From contig NZ_PPSW01000008.1 in the NCBI RefSeq assembly GCF_005876835.1, forward strand, positions 62,001 to 126,000: DNA of 64,000 bases. The letters are read 5' to 3'. The notes under the pieces were generated by a model, which saw only the letters and a program-made list of their open reading frames with translations, was not told where the DNA came from and made no database searches. This stretch comes from Pseudoalteromonas phenolica. GTDB taxonomy: Bacteria; Pseudomonadota; Gammaproteobacteria; Enterobacterales; Alteromonadaceae. Below, piece by piece: positions 57,079 through 64,000 of this stretch (its first letter is position 1; each line of letters opens with the position of its first letter). The position numbers and the translations under genes are program-made.

Positions 57079-58308
57079 TTAATTTTTATCTTTGTAATAC
57101 CCTTTCGCATCAACTAAATGCTTGTCGAGCAAGGCTAAATTAGCCATGTTGTTCGAAAGTTCACCAGCCATTATAGCGCGTTTATTTAAATGTGAAAGCC
57201 CTTGTTCAGCCAGTAAAATATTAGGCTTGATACCCACACCATCAATGGAGCGACCAGAAGGCGTAAAGTATTTTGCGGTAGTGAGTTTCAGTGCTGTAGT
57301 GCCATCGCCGATGGGGATCAGTGACTGTACAGAGCCTTTACCATATGACTTGCTGCCAACGACGATTGCGCGTTGGTTATCTTGTAAAGCGCCAGCTAAG
57401 ATCTCTGCTGCAGAAGCTGACTGCTCGTTGATTAACACCACAATCGGCGCGCCATTTAAAATATCACCATGTTGTGCAACGAATTGTTGGTTAGCATCAT
57501 AAAAGCGTCCTTTGGTAGTAACGATAGTGCCTGCTTGTAAAAATAGATCTGAAATAGCCACCGCGCTGCTTAAAGTGCCGCCTGGGTTATCACGTAGATC
57601 GATGATCAGCCCAGAAAGTGCTCCACCATTATTTGAAGTCAGTTTATTGATGTGACGTGCAACGTCATGGTAACTGTGGTTATTAAAGCTTTGTAGGGAA
57701 ATATAAGCGTTTTGATTGGTTAAAAGCTGACTAAATACACTCTCTACATTAATTTCTTCCCGTCTTAAAGCCAAAGTAAGTTCGCTTTTAGCGCGTTCGA
57801 CAGTGATGTAAATGGTTTTTAGCGCCGCTTCTTTGAGTAACTTCGACACGTGGGCGATGTCTCTTTTTGTGACATCTTCAGAGTTTATTGCCACCAGTTT
57901 ATCGCCGCCTTCAAGACCAGCTTGCTCAGCGGGTGAGCCGGGTAATGTCCCTAAGATCACAATGCGATCATCGACTTCTTCTACCTCAATACCAATGCCT
58001 GTATAACGGCCATTCGCGGCACTGAACAAGCTTTCAAGTTCACTTTCGCTCAAATACTTTGAGTAAGGATCAAGTTGCTCAAAGACATCGGTTAAGTTGC
58101 TTTTGTGATACTGACTTAATGGCACATCATCCACATAATAAGTGTGAATATGATAAAGAATTTCGTTGGTTTGTTGCTGAGTAAATTGTGTTGTAGATGC
58201 AATAGCTGTAAAGCTGATATATAAACTCAGCATCGTAAACACGCATAAAAAAATAAATTTAGATTTAAGGCAATCTAACGGTTTTGAATTGATTAAGATT
58301 GAATTCAT
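57079..58308 (-). CDS. S41 family C-terminal processing peptidase
   Basis: The periplasmic protease of 409 residues has an N-terminal signal/anchor helix (about 18-38). A PDZ domain (about 90-175, with YTGIGIEVEEVDDRIVILG) is followed by the S41 catalytic core: Ser in NEQSASAAEI and Lys in GSKSYGKGSVQ. Related CtpA/Prc proteases clip cell-wall enzymes such as endopeptidases. The neighbouring envC (amidase activator) and yibQ make a cell-division wall role likely. Confidence 0.92.
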   Translation of the reverse strand: MNSILINSKPLDCLKSKFIFLCVFTMLSLYISFTAIASTTQFTQQQTNEILYHIHTYYVDDVPLSQYHKSNLTDVFEQLDPYSKYLSESELESLFSAANGRYTGIGIEVEEVDDRIVILGTLPGSPAEQAGLEGGDKLVAINSEDVTKRDIAHVSKLLKEAALKTIYITVERAKSELTLALRREEINVESVFSQLLTNQNAYISLQSFNNHSYHDVARHINKLTSNNGGALSGLIIDLRDNPGGTLSSAVAISDLFLQAGTIVTTKGRFYDANQQFVAQHGDILNGAPIVVLINEQSASAAEILAGALQDNQRAIVVGSKSYGKGSVQSLIPIGDGTTALKLTTAKYFTPSGRSIDGVGIKPNILLAEQGLSHLNKRAIMAGELSNNMANLALLDKHLVDAKGYYKDKN

Positions 58309-58348
58309 ATGCTGCTCCTAGTCAGGTGCAGCAAAGTTATTCTTTAAC

Positions 58349-59482
58349 TTATTTGCACCACTTTACTGGATCGACAGCGCTTCCTTTATGCCGTAACTCA
58401 AAGTATAGACCAGGATCAGCTTGTCCGCCGCTCTGACCTACTAATGCAATACTTTCACCGTTACGAACTTGATCACCGACATCTTTTAAAAGCGTTTGTG
58501 CGTGACCATATAAACTCATATAGCCAAGACCATGATCGATGACAATGACCCACCCGAAACCATTGAGCCAATCGGCAAAAACCACTTGGCCTTGCTGCAC
58601 GGCTTTAACGTTATCTCCTGTTTTTGCAGCAATAAATACACCTTTCCAATTCATGCCAGCATGTTTACGTTGGCCAAAGCGGTGTTTTAAGCGGCCTTTA
58701 CTCGGCCAAGGCAATTTACCTTTTTTACTGCGTAACCCAGTTAATTCAACAGGCACCAATGACTCGCTTTGCTGTTCATTTAATTGCGAGAGCGTGGTGA
58801 TTAAGGTTTGCTCATTCTCTTTTAAGTAGGCAATCGCACTTTGAGTTTGTTTTAGAGCGCTATTAAGTTGTGAAAGGCTGTTTTGGCGCTGTTCTTTGGT
58901 GGCTTTAAGTGCGGCTAAACGCTCTGTTTGTTGCGTAAATAAATCATTGAGTTGCTGTTGTTTCTGTTCAAGCGATTGTTGGTTTTCAGCTAGTTGTTCT
59001 ATGACTTTCTTTAACGCTTCAATTTGTGTGATACGGGCTTTATTGAAGTAATCGTAATAACTTAAAGTACGCTCAAGCGTTGCGCTATGTTCTTGATTTA
59101 GTAACATTTTTGAATAGTCATGACTGCCAGTCATGTAGGCGCTTTTTAATTGTCCTGCGAGTAGTCTTTGTAGCTTACTTTTTTGTTGTTTTAAGTGCTT
59201 GTTTTCACTTTCGAGGGTGTATTGTTGCTGGCGATTTTCATTGATCCCTTGCTCGGTCAATGACAGTGCTTTAGCGTGCTGTGCAATTTGTAACTCGAAG
59301 TCACGTAATTTGCGTTGCAGTTTATTGAATCTTTCGCTTTGCTGTTGATAGCTTTTTTGGCTTTTCTCTAGTTCTTTTTGTACTGCGTCTAAATCTTGCT
59401 TAGTACGAGACTCGTTGGCATTGGCAAAAGCCAATACCAACATAGTCGTTATGCCGAAAATAATGCGTAAGCTTGTGCGCAT
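58349..59482 (-). CDS. envC: Murein hydrolase activator EnvC
   Basis: EnvC activates the amidases AmiA and AmiB at the division septum. The 377-residue protein has a signal peptide, a long coiled coil (about 25-245, Gln/Leu/Lys-rich) that recognises FtsEX, and a C-terminal LytM domain (about 265-377). Motifs there include HRFGQRKHAGMNWKG, MSLYGHAQ and YFELRHKG. The catalytic metal set is incomplete, as usual for EnvC. It shares a base with gpmI upstream. Confidence 0.93.
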   Translation of the reverse strand: MRTSLRIIFGITTMLVLAFANANESRTKQDLDAVQKELEKSQKSYQQQSERFNKLQRKLRDFELQIAQHAKALSLTEQGINENRQQQYTLESENKHLKQQKSKLQRLLAGQLKSAYMTGSHDYSKMLLNQEHSATLERTLSYYDYFNKARITQIEALKKVIEQLAENQQSLEQKQQQLNDLFTQQTERLAALKATKEQRQNSLSQLNSALKQTQSAIAYLKENEQTLITTLSQLNEQQSESLVPVELTGLRSKKGKLPWPSKGRLKHRFGQRKHAGMNWKGVFIAAKTGDNVKAVQQGQVVFADWLNGFGWVIVIDHGLGYMSLYGHAQTLLKDVGDQVRNGESIALVGQSGGQADPGLYFELRHKGSAVDPVKWCK

Positions 59483-61026
59483 TACTTAATGGTCATAATA
59501 GGTGAACCTGTCATTTCTGCAGGTTGTTCCATACCAAGTAGGTGTAGCATAGTTGGCGCCACATCACTTAATGTTTTACCTGCCTGAGGTTGTGCATCAC
59601 GACCTACATAAATAAATGGTACCGGCTCGCTAGTGTGAGCTGTATGAGCTTGACCCGTTTTTGCATTGGTCATTTGTTCAGCGTTACCGTGATCAGCTGT
59701 GATCAGTGCTTCACCACCGACTTTTTCTAACACTTCAACAACACGACCAATACATGCATCAACGGCTTCACAGGCTTTTACTGCCGCTTCAAATACGCCA
59801 GAGTGACCAACCATGTCGCCATTCGGATAGTTACAGATGATCACATCGTGTTCACCGCTTTCAATTGCTTCAACCAGCTTGTCAGTCAACATCGTTGAAT
59901 TCATCTCTGGTTGAAGGTCATAAGTGGCAACTTGTGGAGAAGGGATCAGCTCACGCTTTTCACCAGCAAATAACTCTTCACGACCACCACTGAAGAAGAA
60001 GGTCACATGTGCGTATTTTTCTGTTTCAGAAATACGTAGTTGTGTTTTATCGTGTTTTGCTAACCACTCACCAAGCACGTTATGCAGTTTTTCAGGTGCG
60101 AAGGCGATTGGTGCGTTAATATCTGCAGCATACTCAGTCATCATCACAAAGGCGCTTAATTCAGGTGCTTGTTTCTTTTCGAACCCTGCAAAATCAGCAT
60201 CGACAAACGCACGTGTCATTTGACGGGCACGGTCAGCACGGAAGTTCATGAAAATAATCGTGTCACCATCATTAATGGTTGAAGCAGGCGCTGCATCAGG
60301 CTGAACCAGTGATGCTGCAACAAACTCGTCGTTTTCATTACGGTCGTAAGCGGCTAACAACGCTTCAACGCCATTGCTGTAAGTATATTGACCTTCAGCA
60401 CACACCATTAGGTTGTAAGCTGATTCTACACGCTCCCAGCGGTTATCACGGTCCATTGCATAATAACGGCCCACAATTGAAGCAAGACGGCCGCAGTTTA
60501 ATTCTGCAAATAGTGCTTCGATTTTTTCGATTGAAGCTTGTGCACTGCGAGGTGGCGTATCACGACCATCTAAGAAGGCATGGAAGTAAACGTCTTTTGC
60601 ACCACGCTTTGCTGCAAGTTTAATAGCCGCAATAATGTGATCTTCATGACTGTGCACACCACCTGGGCTTAATAGACCCATTAAGTGTACAGCTTTACCA
60701 GCATTAACGGCTTTATCGATGTTTTCTACTAACACTGGATTGTGTTCAAATTCGCCATCGTCGATTGATTTAGTAATGCGGGTAAAGTCTTGATAAACAA
60801 TACGGCCAGCACCTAAATTTACGTGACCGACTTCAGAGTTACCCATCTGTCCATCTGGTAGACCCACATCTAAACCTGAACCTGAAATGAGTGTACGAGG
60901 GCGGGTGGCCCATAAGTTATCTAAAACGGGCGTGTTTGCAGCTAAAATTGCGTTGCTTTCGCTTTCTTCTCTGTATCCCCAACCATCTAAAATCATTAGA
61001 ACAAGTGGTTTTTTCTGTGCAGTCAT
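59482..61026 (-). CDS. gpmI: 2,3-bisphosphoglycerate-independent phosphoglycerate mutase
   Basis: This manganese enzyme interconverts 3- and 2-phosphoglycerate. The 514 residues carry the phosphoryl-carrying Ser in [31 protein letters not shown], and the metal motifs [14 protein letters not shown] and [13 protein letters not shown]. It is the first gene of the leftward gpmI-envC-S41-yibQ unit, a widely conserved order, and is divergent from yibN. Confidence 0.97.
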   Translation of the reverse strand: MTAQKKPLVLMILDGWGYREESESNAILAANTPVLDNLWATRPRTLISGSGLDVGLPDGQMGNSEVGHVNLGAGRIVYQDFTRITKSIDDGEFEHNPVLVENIDKAVNAGKAVHLMGLLSPGGVHSHEDHIIAAIKLAAKRGAKDVYFHAFLDGRDTPPRSAQASIEKIEALFAELNCGRLASIVGRYYAMDRDNRWERVESAYNLMVCAEGQYTYSNGVEALLAAYDRNENDEFVAASLVQPDAAPASTINDGDTIIFMNFRADRARQMTRAFVDADFAGFEKKQAPELSAFVMMTEYAADINAPIAFAPEKLHNVLGEWLAKHDKTQLRISETEKYAHVTFFFSGGREELFAGEKRELIPSPQVATYDLQPEMNSTMLTDKLVEAIESGEHDVIICNYPNGDMVGHSGVFEAAVKACEAVDACIGRVVEVLEKVGGEALITADHGNAEQMTNAKTGQAHTAHTSEPVPFIYVGRDAQPQAGKTLSDVAPTMLHLLGMEQPAEMTGSPIMTIK

Positions 61027-61147
61027 TTGGGCTCCTAAACTAAGGCACGAACTCTGCGCGTAGCATACCGTGTTTTGTATGAATATTCAGCCCTTTGAAA
61101 AGGAATAATCTTCATCTAGCAATCTTGCAAGGGCTGTATTTACAAAA

Positions 61148-61157
61148 GGGTATACCC
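61148..61157. promoter_or_regulatory. 10-bp palindrome in the gpmI/yibN gap
   Basis: GGGTATACCC is perfect and sits about 17 bp before a -10-like TATACT (61174). It could lie over the -35 region of the yibN operon promoter. Confidence 0.3.
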
Positions 61158-61203
61158 AAACAATTGCAAACGGTATACTGCCGAGTCATTGAGCATTAAG
61201 ACA

Positions 61204-61226
61204 AGATCTAAATCATTAGATCTAAA
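61204..61226 (+). repeat. Direct repeat AGATCTAAA before yibN
   Basis: AGATCTAAA occurs at 61204-61212 and 61218-61226, 14 bp apart, within the yibN leader. The second copy is part of the palindrome TTAGATCTAA. Confidence 0.35.
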
Positions 61227-61241
61227 GTAGTTGGAATTTTC

Positions 61242-61673
61242 ATGGAACAATATATTGAATTTATCGGCAATAATGCGGTACTAAGCATTATTTGGTTAGC
61301 CCTTGTTGCGATGATTGTAATGAGCTGGTTTAAAAGCAAATTTTCTGCAATTCGTCAAATTAACCCACAGCAACTGACACTGTTGGTTAATAAAGAAGAT
61401 GGTCAAGTCGTTGATATTCGTCCGGCAAAAGAGTTTAACGCAGGCCGTATTGCGGGGGCTGTTCAACTGAGCGCTGAAAAAGCCAAACAAAGTGACTTTG
61501 CAGGCCTTGAAAAGTTTAAATCTAAGCCCATTATATTGGTATGCACAACAGGCATGACAGCAAATGGTATCGCAAACAACATATCAAAAGCGGGTTTCGA
61601 GCATGTTTATGTACTAAACGGTGGTATGGGCGCATGGCAAAATGCTAACCTGCCTGTAGCAACTGGTAAATAA
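61242..61673 (+). CDS. yibN: Membrane-anchored rhodanese-like protein
   Basis: The 143-residue protein has one N-terminal membrane helix (about 11-28) and a rhodanese domain (about 45-140). Its persulfide Cys sits in the active-site loop ILVCTTGMTANGIA, and a GRIAGAVQLS motif is present. YibN-type proteins are encoded before grxC-secB-gpsA as here. Sulfur transfer or a redox role at the inner membrane is inferred from the domain. Confidence 0.93.
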   Translation: MEQYIEFIGNNAVLSIIWLALVAMIVMSWFKSKFSAIRQINPQQLTLLVNKEDGQVVDIRPAKEFNAGRIAGAVQLSAEKAKQSDFAGLEKFKSKPIILVCTTGMTANGIANNISKAGFEHVYVLNGGMGAWQNANLPVATGK

Positions 61674-61686
61674 TCAAGAGGATTTT

Positions 61687-61944
61687 ATGAGCAACGTTGT
61701 TATTTATACTAAAGATTACTGCCCGTTTTGCCATAGAGCAAAGGCATTATTAGACAGTAAAGGTGTAACATACACTGAGTATGATATTGCTGCTCAGCCT
61801 GAATTACGCGACGAAATGATTGAAAAAGCAAATGGTGGCACGACAGTTCCACAGATCTTTATCAATAACACGCATATTGGCGGTTGCGATGATATGATGG
61901 CAATCGAAGCGCAGGGTAAACTAGATACCCTATTGAACGCATAA
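61687..61944 (+). CDS. grxC: Glutaredoxin 3
   Basis: This 85-residue glutathione-dependent thiol-disulfide oxidoreductase has the active site CPFC near residue 12 (KDYCPFCHRAK), the cis-Pro TVPQIF motif and the glutathione-binding GGCDDMM. The gene lies 13 nt after yibN and 36 nt before secB. Confidence 0.97.
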   Translation: MSNVVIYTKDYCPFCHRAKALLDSKGVTYTEYDIAAQPELRDEMIEKANGGTTVPQIFINNTHIGGCDDMMAIEAQGKLDTLLNA

Positions 61945-61980
61945 TAATTACATTAAGAAATACAAGTTTTAGGAACACTC

Positions 61981-62463
61981 ATGACAGAACAAGCAAATCA
62001 AGCTGCAGCTCCGCAGGAAGGCCCACAATTCACAATTCAGCGTATTTACACAAAAGACGTATCTTTTGAAACGCCTAACTCTCCTGCTATTTTCCAAAAA
62101 GAGTGGACGCCTGAAGTTAAATTAGACATGGATACACGTTCTAACAAGTTAGACGAAGGTATCTTTGAAGTTGTACTAGCACTGACTGTAACCGCTTCTA
62201 TCGGTGAAGAAACTGCATTCCTATGCGAAATTCAGCAAGCGGGTATTTTCCAAATCGCTGAACTTGAAGAGTTACAAATGGCACACATGCTAGGTGCATT
62301 CTGCCCGAACATTCTTTTCCCATATGCACGTGAAGCAGTAGCAGGTTTAGTGAATAAGGGTACTTTCCCACAACTTAACCTAGCGCCTGTAAACTTTGAT
62401 GCGCTATTTGCTCAGTACATGCAGCAACGTGCAGCACAAGCAGAGCAGCCAGCTGACGCATAA
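61981..62463 (+). CDS. secB: Protein-export chaperone SecB
   Basis: SecB keeps precursors unfolded and hands them to SecA. The 160-residue protein has the typical acidic composition and motifs [25 protein letters not shown] and [13 protein letters not shown]. The C-terminal tail is Gln/Ala-rich. It lies 4 nt before gpsA in the conserved grxC-secB-gpsA order. Confidence 0.97.
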   Translation: MTEQANQAAAPQEGPQFTIQRIYTKDVSFETPNSPAIFQKEWTPEVKLDMDTRSNKLDEGIFEVVLALTVTASIGEETAFLCEIQQAGIFQIAELEELQMAHMLGAFCPNILFPYAREAVAGLVNKGTFPQLNLAPVNFDALFAQYMQQRAAQAEQPADA

Positions 62464-62467
62464 TTAT

Positions 62468-63475
62468 ATGAAAACAGAACAATCAGTTGTATCTGTACTA
62501 GGGGCGGGGTCTTATGGCACCGCCCTTGCTATTAGTTTTGCCCGAAATGGACATGCAGTAACCTTATGGGGTCGAAACGCCGATGATGTTGAGACGCTAG
62601 CAACTGAGCGTAAGAATCAACGTTATCTTCCCGATATTACTTTCCCTGAAACTTTAAAGCTTGAGAGTGATTTAGCAAAAGCAGTTAAGGCTAGTCAGAT
62701 CATCTTAGTGGTTGTGCCAAGCCATGCTTTTGCAAAAACATTAGAGCAAATTCAGCCTAAGCTCAATGCGGGTGCTAAAGTGGTGTGGGCGACGAAAGGG
62801 TTAGAACCTAATACTGGGCGCTTACTGCAAGAAGTTGCCGTTGAAAAGCTCGGAGAAGCCGTGCCTTTGGCTGTATTATCTGGCCCGACGTTTGCCAAAG
62901 AAATGGCGGCAGGTTTACCTACTGCTATTTCGGTATCTGCAACTGAAACTGAGTTTGCCAGTGATTTAGCTAAATTACTGCACTGTGGTCGTTCATTTCG
63001 TGTCTACAGCAATGATGACTTCATTGGTATTCAATTAGGTGGCGCGGTAAAAAATGTTATCGCCATTGGTGCCGGTATGTCAGATGGCTTTGGCTTTGGC
63101 GCAAACACACGTACAGCATTAATTACACGTGGTCTTGCCGAGCTTTGTCGTTTAGGCTGCGCACTGGGTGCCAAATCTGAAACCTTTATGGGTATGGCAG
63201 GTTTGGGGGACTTGATCCTGACCTGTACAGATAATCAATCTCGCAACCGTCGCTTTGGTCTGGCCCTTGGAAAGGGGTTAGGTGTTGACGAAGCCATGGA
63301 GAGCATTGGTCAGGTTGTTGAAGGTTACCGTAATACCAAAGAAGTGTATTTATTGGCTCAACGCAGCGGTATTGAAATGCCAATCTGTGAGCAAATCTAC
63401 CAAGTACTTTATGAAAATAAAGATGTAAAAGAGGCAGCCATGGCGCTGTTAGGTAGAGAGCAAAAGTCTGAGTAA
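62468..63475 (+). CDS. gpsA: Glycerol-3-phosphate dehydrogenase [NAD(P)+]
   Basis: GpsA makes sn-glycerol 3-phosphate for phospholipid synthesis. The start at 62468 ([17 protein letters not shown]) is chosen because the in-frame extension to 62396 lies within secB. The 335 residues show the Rossmann [19 protein letters not shown] and the catalytic Lys in [15 protein letters not shown] bidirectional terminator follows. Confidence 0.97.
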   Translation: MKTEQSVVSVLGAGSYGTALAISFARNGHAVTLWGRNADDVETLATERKNQRYLPDITFPETLKLESDLAKAVKASQIILVVVPSHAFAKTLEQIQPKLNAGAKVVWATKGLEPNTGRLLQEVAVEKLGEAVPLAVLSGPTFAKEMAAGLPTAISVSATETEFASDLAKLLHCGRSFRVYSNDDFIGIQLGGAVKNVIAIGAGMSDGFGFGANTRTALITRGLAELCRLGCALGAKSETFMGMAGLGDLILTCTDNQSRNRRFGLALGKGLGVDEAMESIGQVVEGYRNTKEVYLLAQRSGIEMPICEQIYQVLYENKDVKEAAMALLGREQKSE

Positions 63476-63494
63476 CACTCAAAGAAGTAATAAC

Positions 63495-63524
63495 AAAAAA
63501 CGGCGCTTAATTGCGCCGTTTTTT
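63495..63524. terminator. Bidirectional terminator between gpsA and the EAL gene
   Basis: The perfect 12-bp stem AAAAAACGGCGC / GCGCCGTTTTTT with a 6-nt loop serves both convergent genes. Confidence 0.9.
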
Positions 63525-63554
63525 ATGCGTTATCAGTTTAACGAGTTATGAAGG

Positions 63555-64000
63555 CTAGTTCAGTGTTGCGGTTTCTTCGAGCTCACTTTCTAACAACTGA
63601 GTTGCTTTATCAGCAGGAAGTGGTTTAGAAAAATAATAGCCCTGTAAAATGCCACAGCCCATAACGTTTAATAAATAAGCTTGTCTTTCATTCTCGACCC
63701 CTTCAGCGACTACATTAATGTTGAGGTATTTGGCCAAGCGAATGATGGTGGCGGTGATATTTCTATCTTGATCTGATTGCTCAATATCCATGATAAACGA
63801 GCGATCAATTTTGAGAATATCAATCGGAAAGCGTTTTAAATAGCCAAGTGATGAATGGCCAGTCCCAAAGTCATCAAGTGCAATCGTCACGCCCAGCGCT
63901 TTAAGGCGATGCATAATTTTAAGGGCTTGCTCAGGGTCGGTCATCATCGCGCTTTCAGTGATCTCAAGTTCTAGACAATGGGCTGGAATATGATGCCTTA
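63555..64000 (-). CDS. EAL-domain protein (c-di-GMP phosphodiesterase type), C-terminal part
   Basis: The frame is open to the right window edge. It encodes the last ~148 residues of an EAL domain: LELEITESAMM, LDDFGTGHSSLGYLKRFPIDILKIDRSFI, and AEGVENERQAYLL with GCGILQGYYFSKPL. These are the metal and catalytic motifs of active c-di-GMP phosphodiesterases (the DDFGTG and the later Glu/Lys are intact). Sensor or GGDEF domains are expected upstream but lie outside. The ATG at 63947 is internal, not the true start. Confidence 0.9.
   Translation of the reverse strand, partial: RHHIPAHCLELEITESAMMTDPEQALKIMHRLKALGVTIALDDFGTGHSSLGYLKRFPIDILKIDRSFIMDIEQSDQDRNITATIIRLAKYLNINVVAEGVENERQAYLLNVMGCGILQGYYFSKPLPADKATQLLESELEETATLN

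Noticed and set aside
58349..59482. EnvC as an active LytM endopeptidase
   Set aside because: The LytM domain lacks the complete metal-binding set and the coiled coil and gene context match the non-catalytic activator EnvC.
1..64000. tRNA genes, rRNA genes, CRISPR arrays, prophage or complete IS elements
   Set aside because: I looked in all intergenic gaps and saw none; only the small non-coding repeats listed above are present.

Overview
The window reads as a chromosomal segment of a marine gammaproteobacterium of the order Alteromonadales, most like Pseudoalteromonas. The evidence is the low-to-middling GC content, the gene orders (rlmN-pilF-rodZ-ispG-hisS-yfgM-bamB-der; panC-panB-folK-pcnB-gluQ-dksA; yibN-grxC-secB-gpsA; acs/crbR/crbS/symporter) and the protein sequences. 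I see no rRNA, tRNA, CRISPR array, prophage or complete insertion sequence. Almost all of it is dense core genome with one short run of poorly known genes.

Layout. 1-584: start of a U32 peptidase-like tRNA hydroxylation protein (edge-truncated). 840-11208: ndk, then a rightward run for rRNA/tRNA modification, pilus assembly (a PilF-like lipoprotein carrying two LysM domains), cell shape (rodZ), isoprenoids (ispG), histidyl-tRNA synthetase, the SecYEG/BAM accessory proteins YfgM and BamB, and the ribosome GTPase Der. 11279-15966: leftward RND efflux pump with its adaptor, coupled to msrA. 16098-20367: accessory run of envelope proteins (a tiny CxxC membrane protein, DUF2982-like protein, unknown protein, two Lcl_C/DUF1566 surface proteins, YggN-like protein). 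20397-25566: leftward lactonase-like hydrolase plus dehydrogenase, FKBP isomerase, MltD, a metallo-beta-lactamase-like protein without the metal motif, ZapA and a coiled-coil protein.

25850-40571: rlmJ, a DcaP-type porin and an acetate-use region: acs, response regulator CrbR, PurU, hybrid sensor kinase CrbS, a two-subunit solute symporter, a cNMP/CBS/nucleotidyltransferase protein and a DEDD exonuclease. A 12-bp motif occurs twice before acs and once before the symporter operon, making it a candidate CrbR site. 40726-47821: epd-pgk-fbaA and the phosphate regulon phoB-phoR-pstS, with good Pho boxes before phoB and pstS. 47918-56176: small Cys-rich lipoprotein, pantothenate/folate genes, pcnB (apparently starting at AUU as in E. 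coli), gluQ, dksA, sfsA, pepB and a CBS protein. 56256-61026: yibQ, an S41 peptidase, envC and gpmI. 61242-64000: yibN-grxC-secB-gpsA and the end of an EAL-domain protein.

The least explained structures are non-coding: a dispersed repeat with terminal inverted repeats (2583-2677 and 51734-51932), a cluster of 12 GATC sites in 253 bp upstream of phoB, a long inverted repeat at 37966-38033, a stem able to mask the purU ribosome-binding site, and a perfect palindrome inside the ndk promoter. Function calls rest on recognition of protein families by eye; no database search was run.
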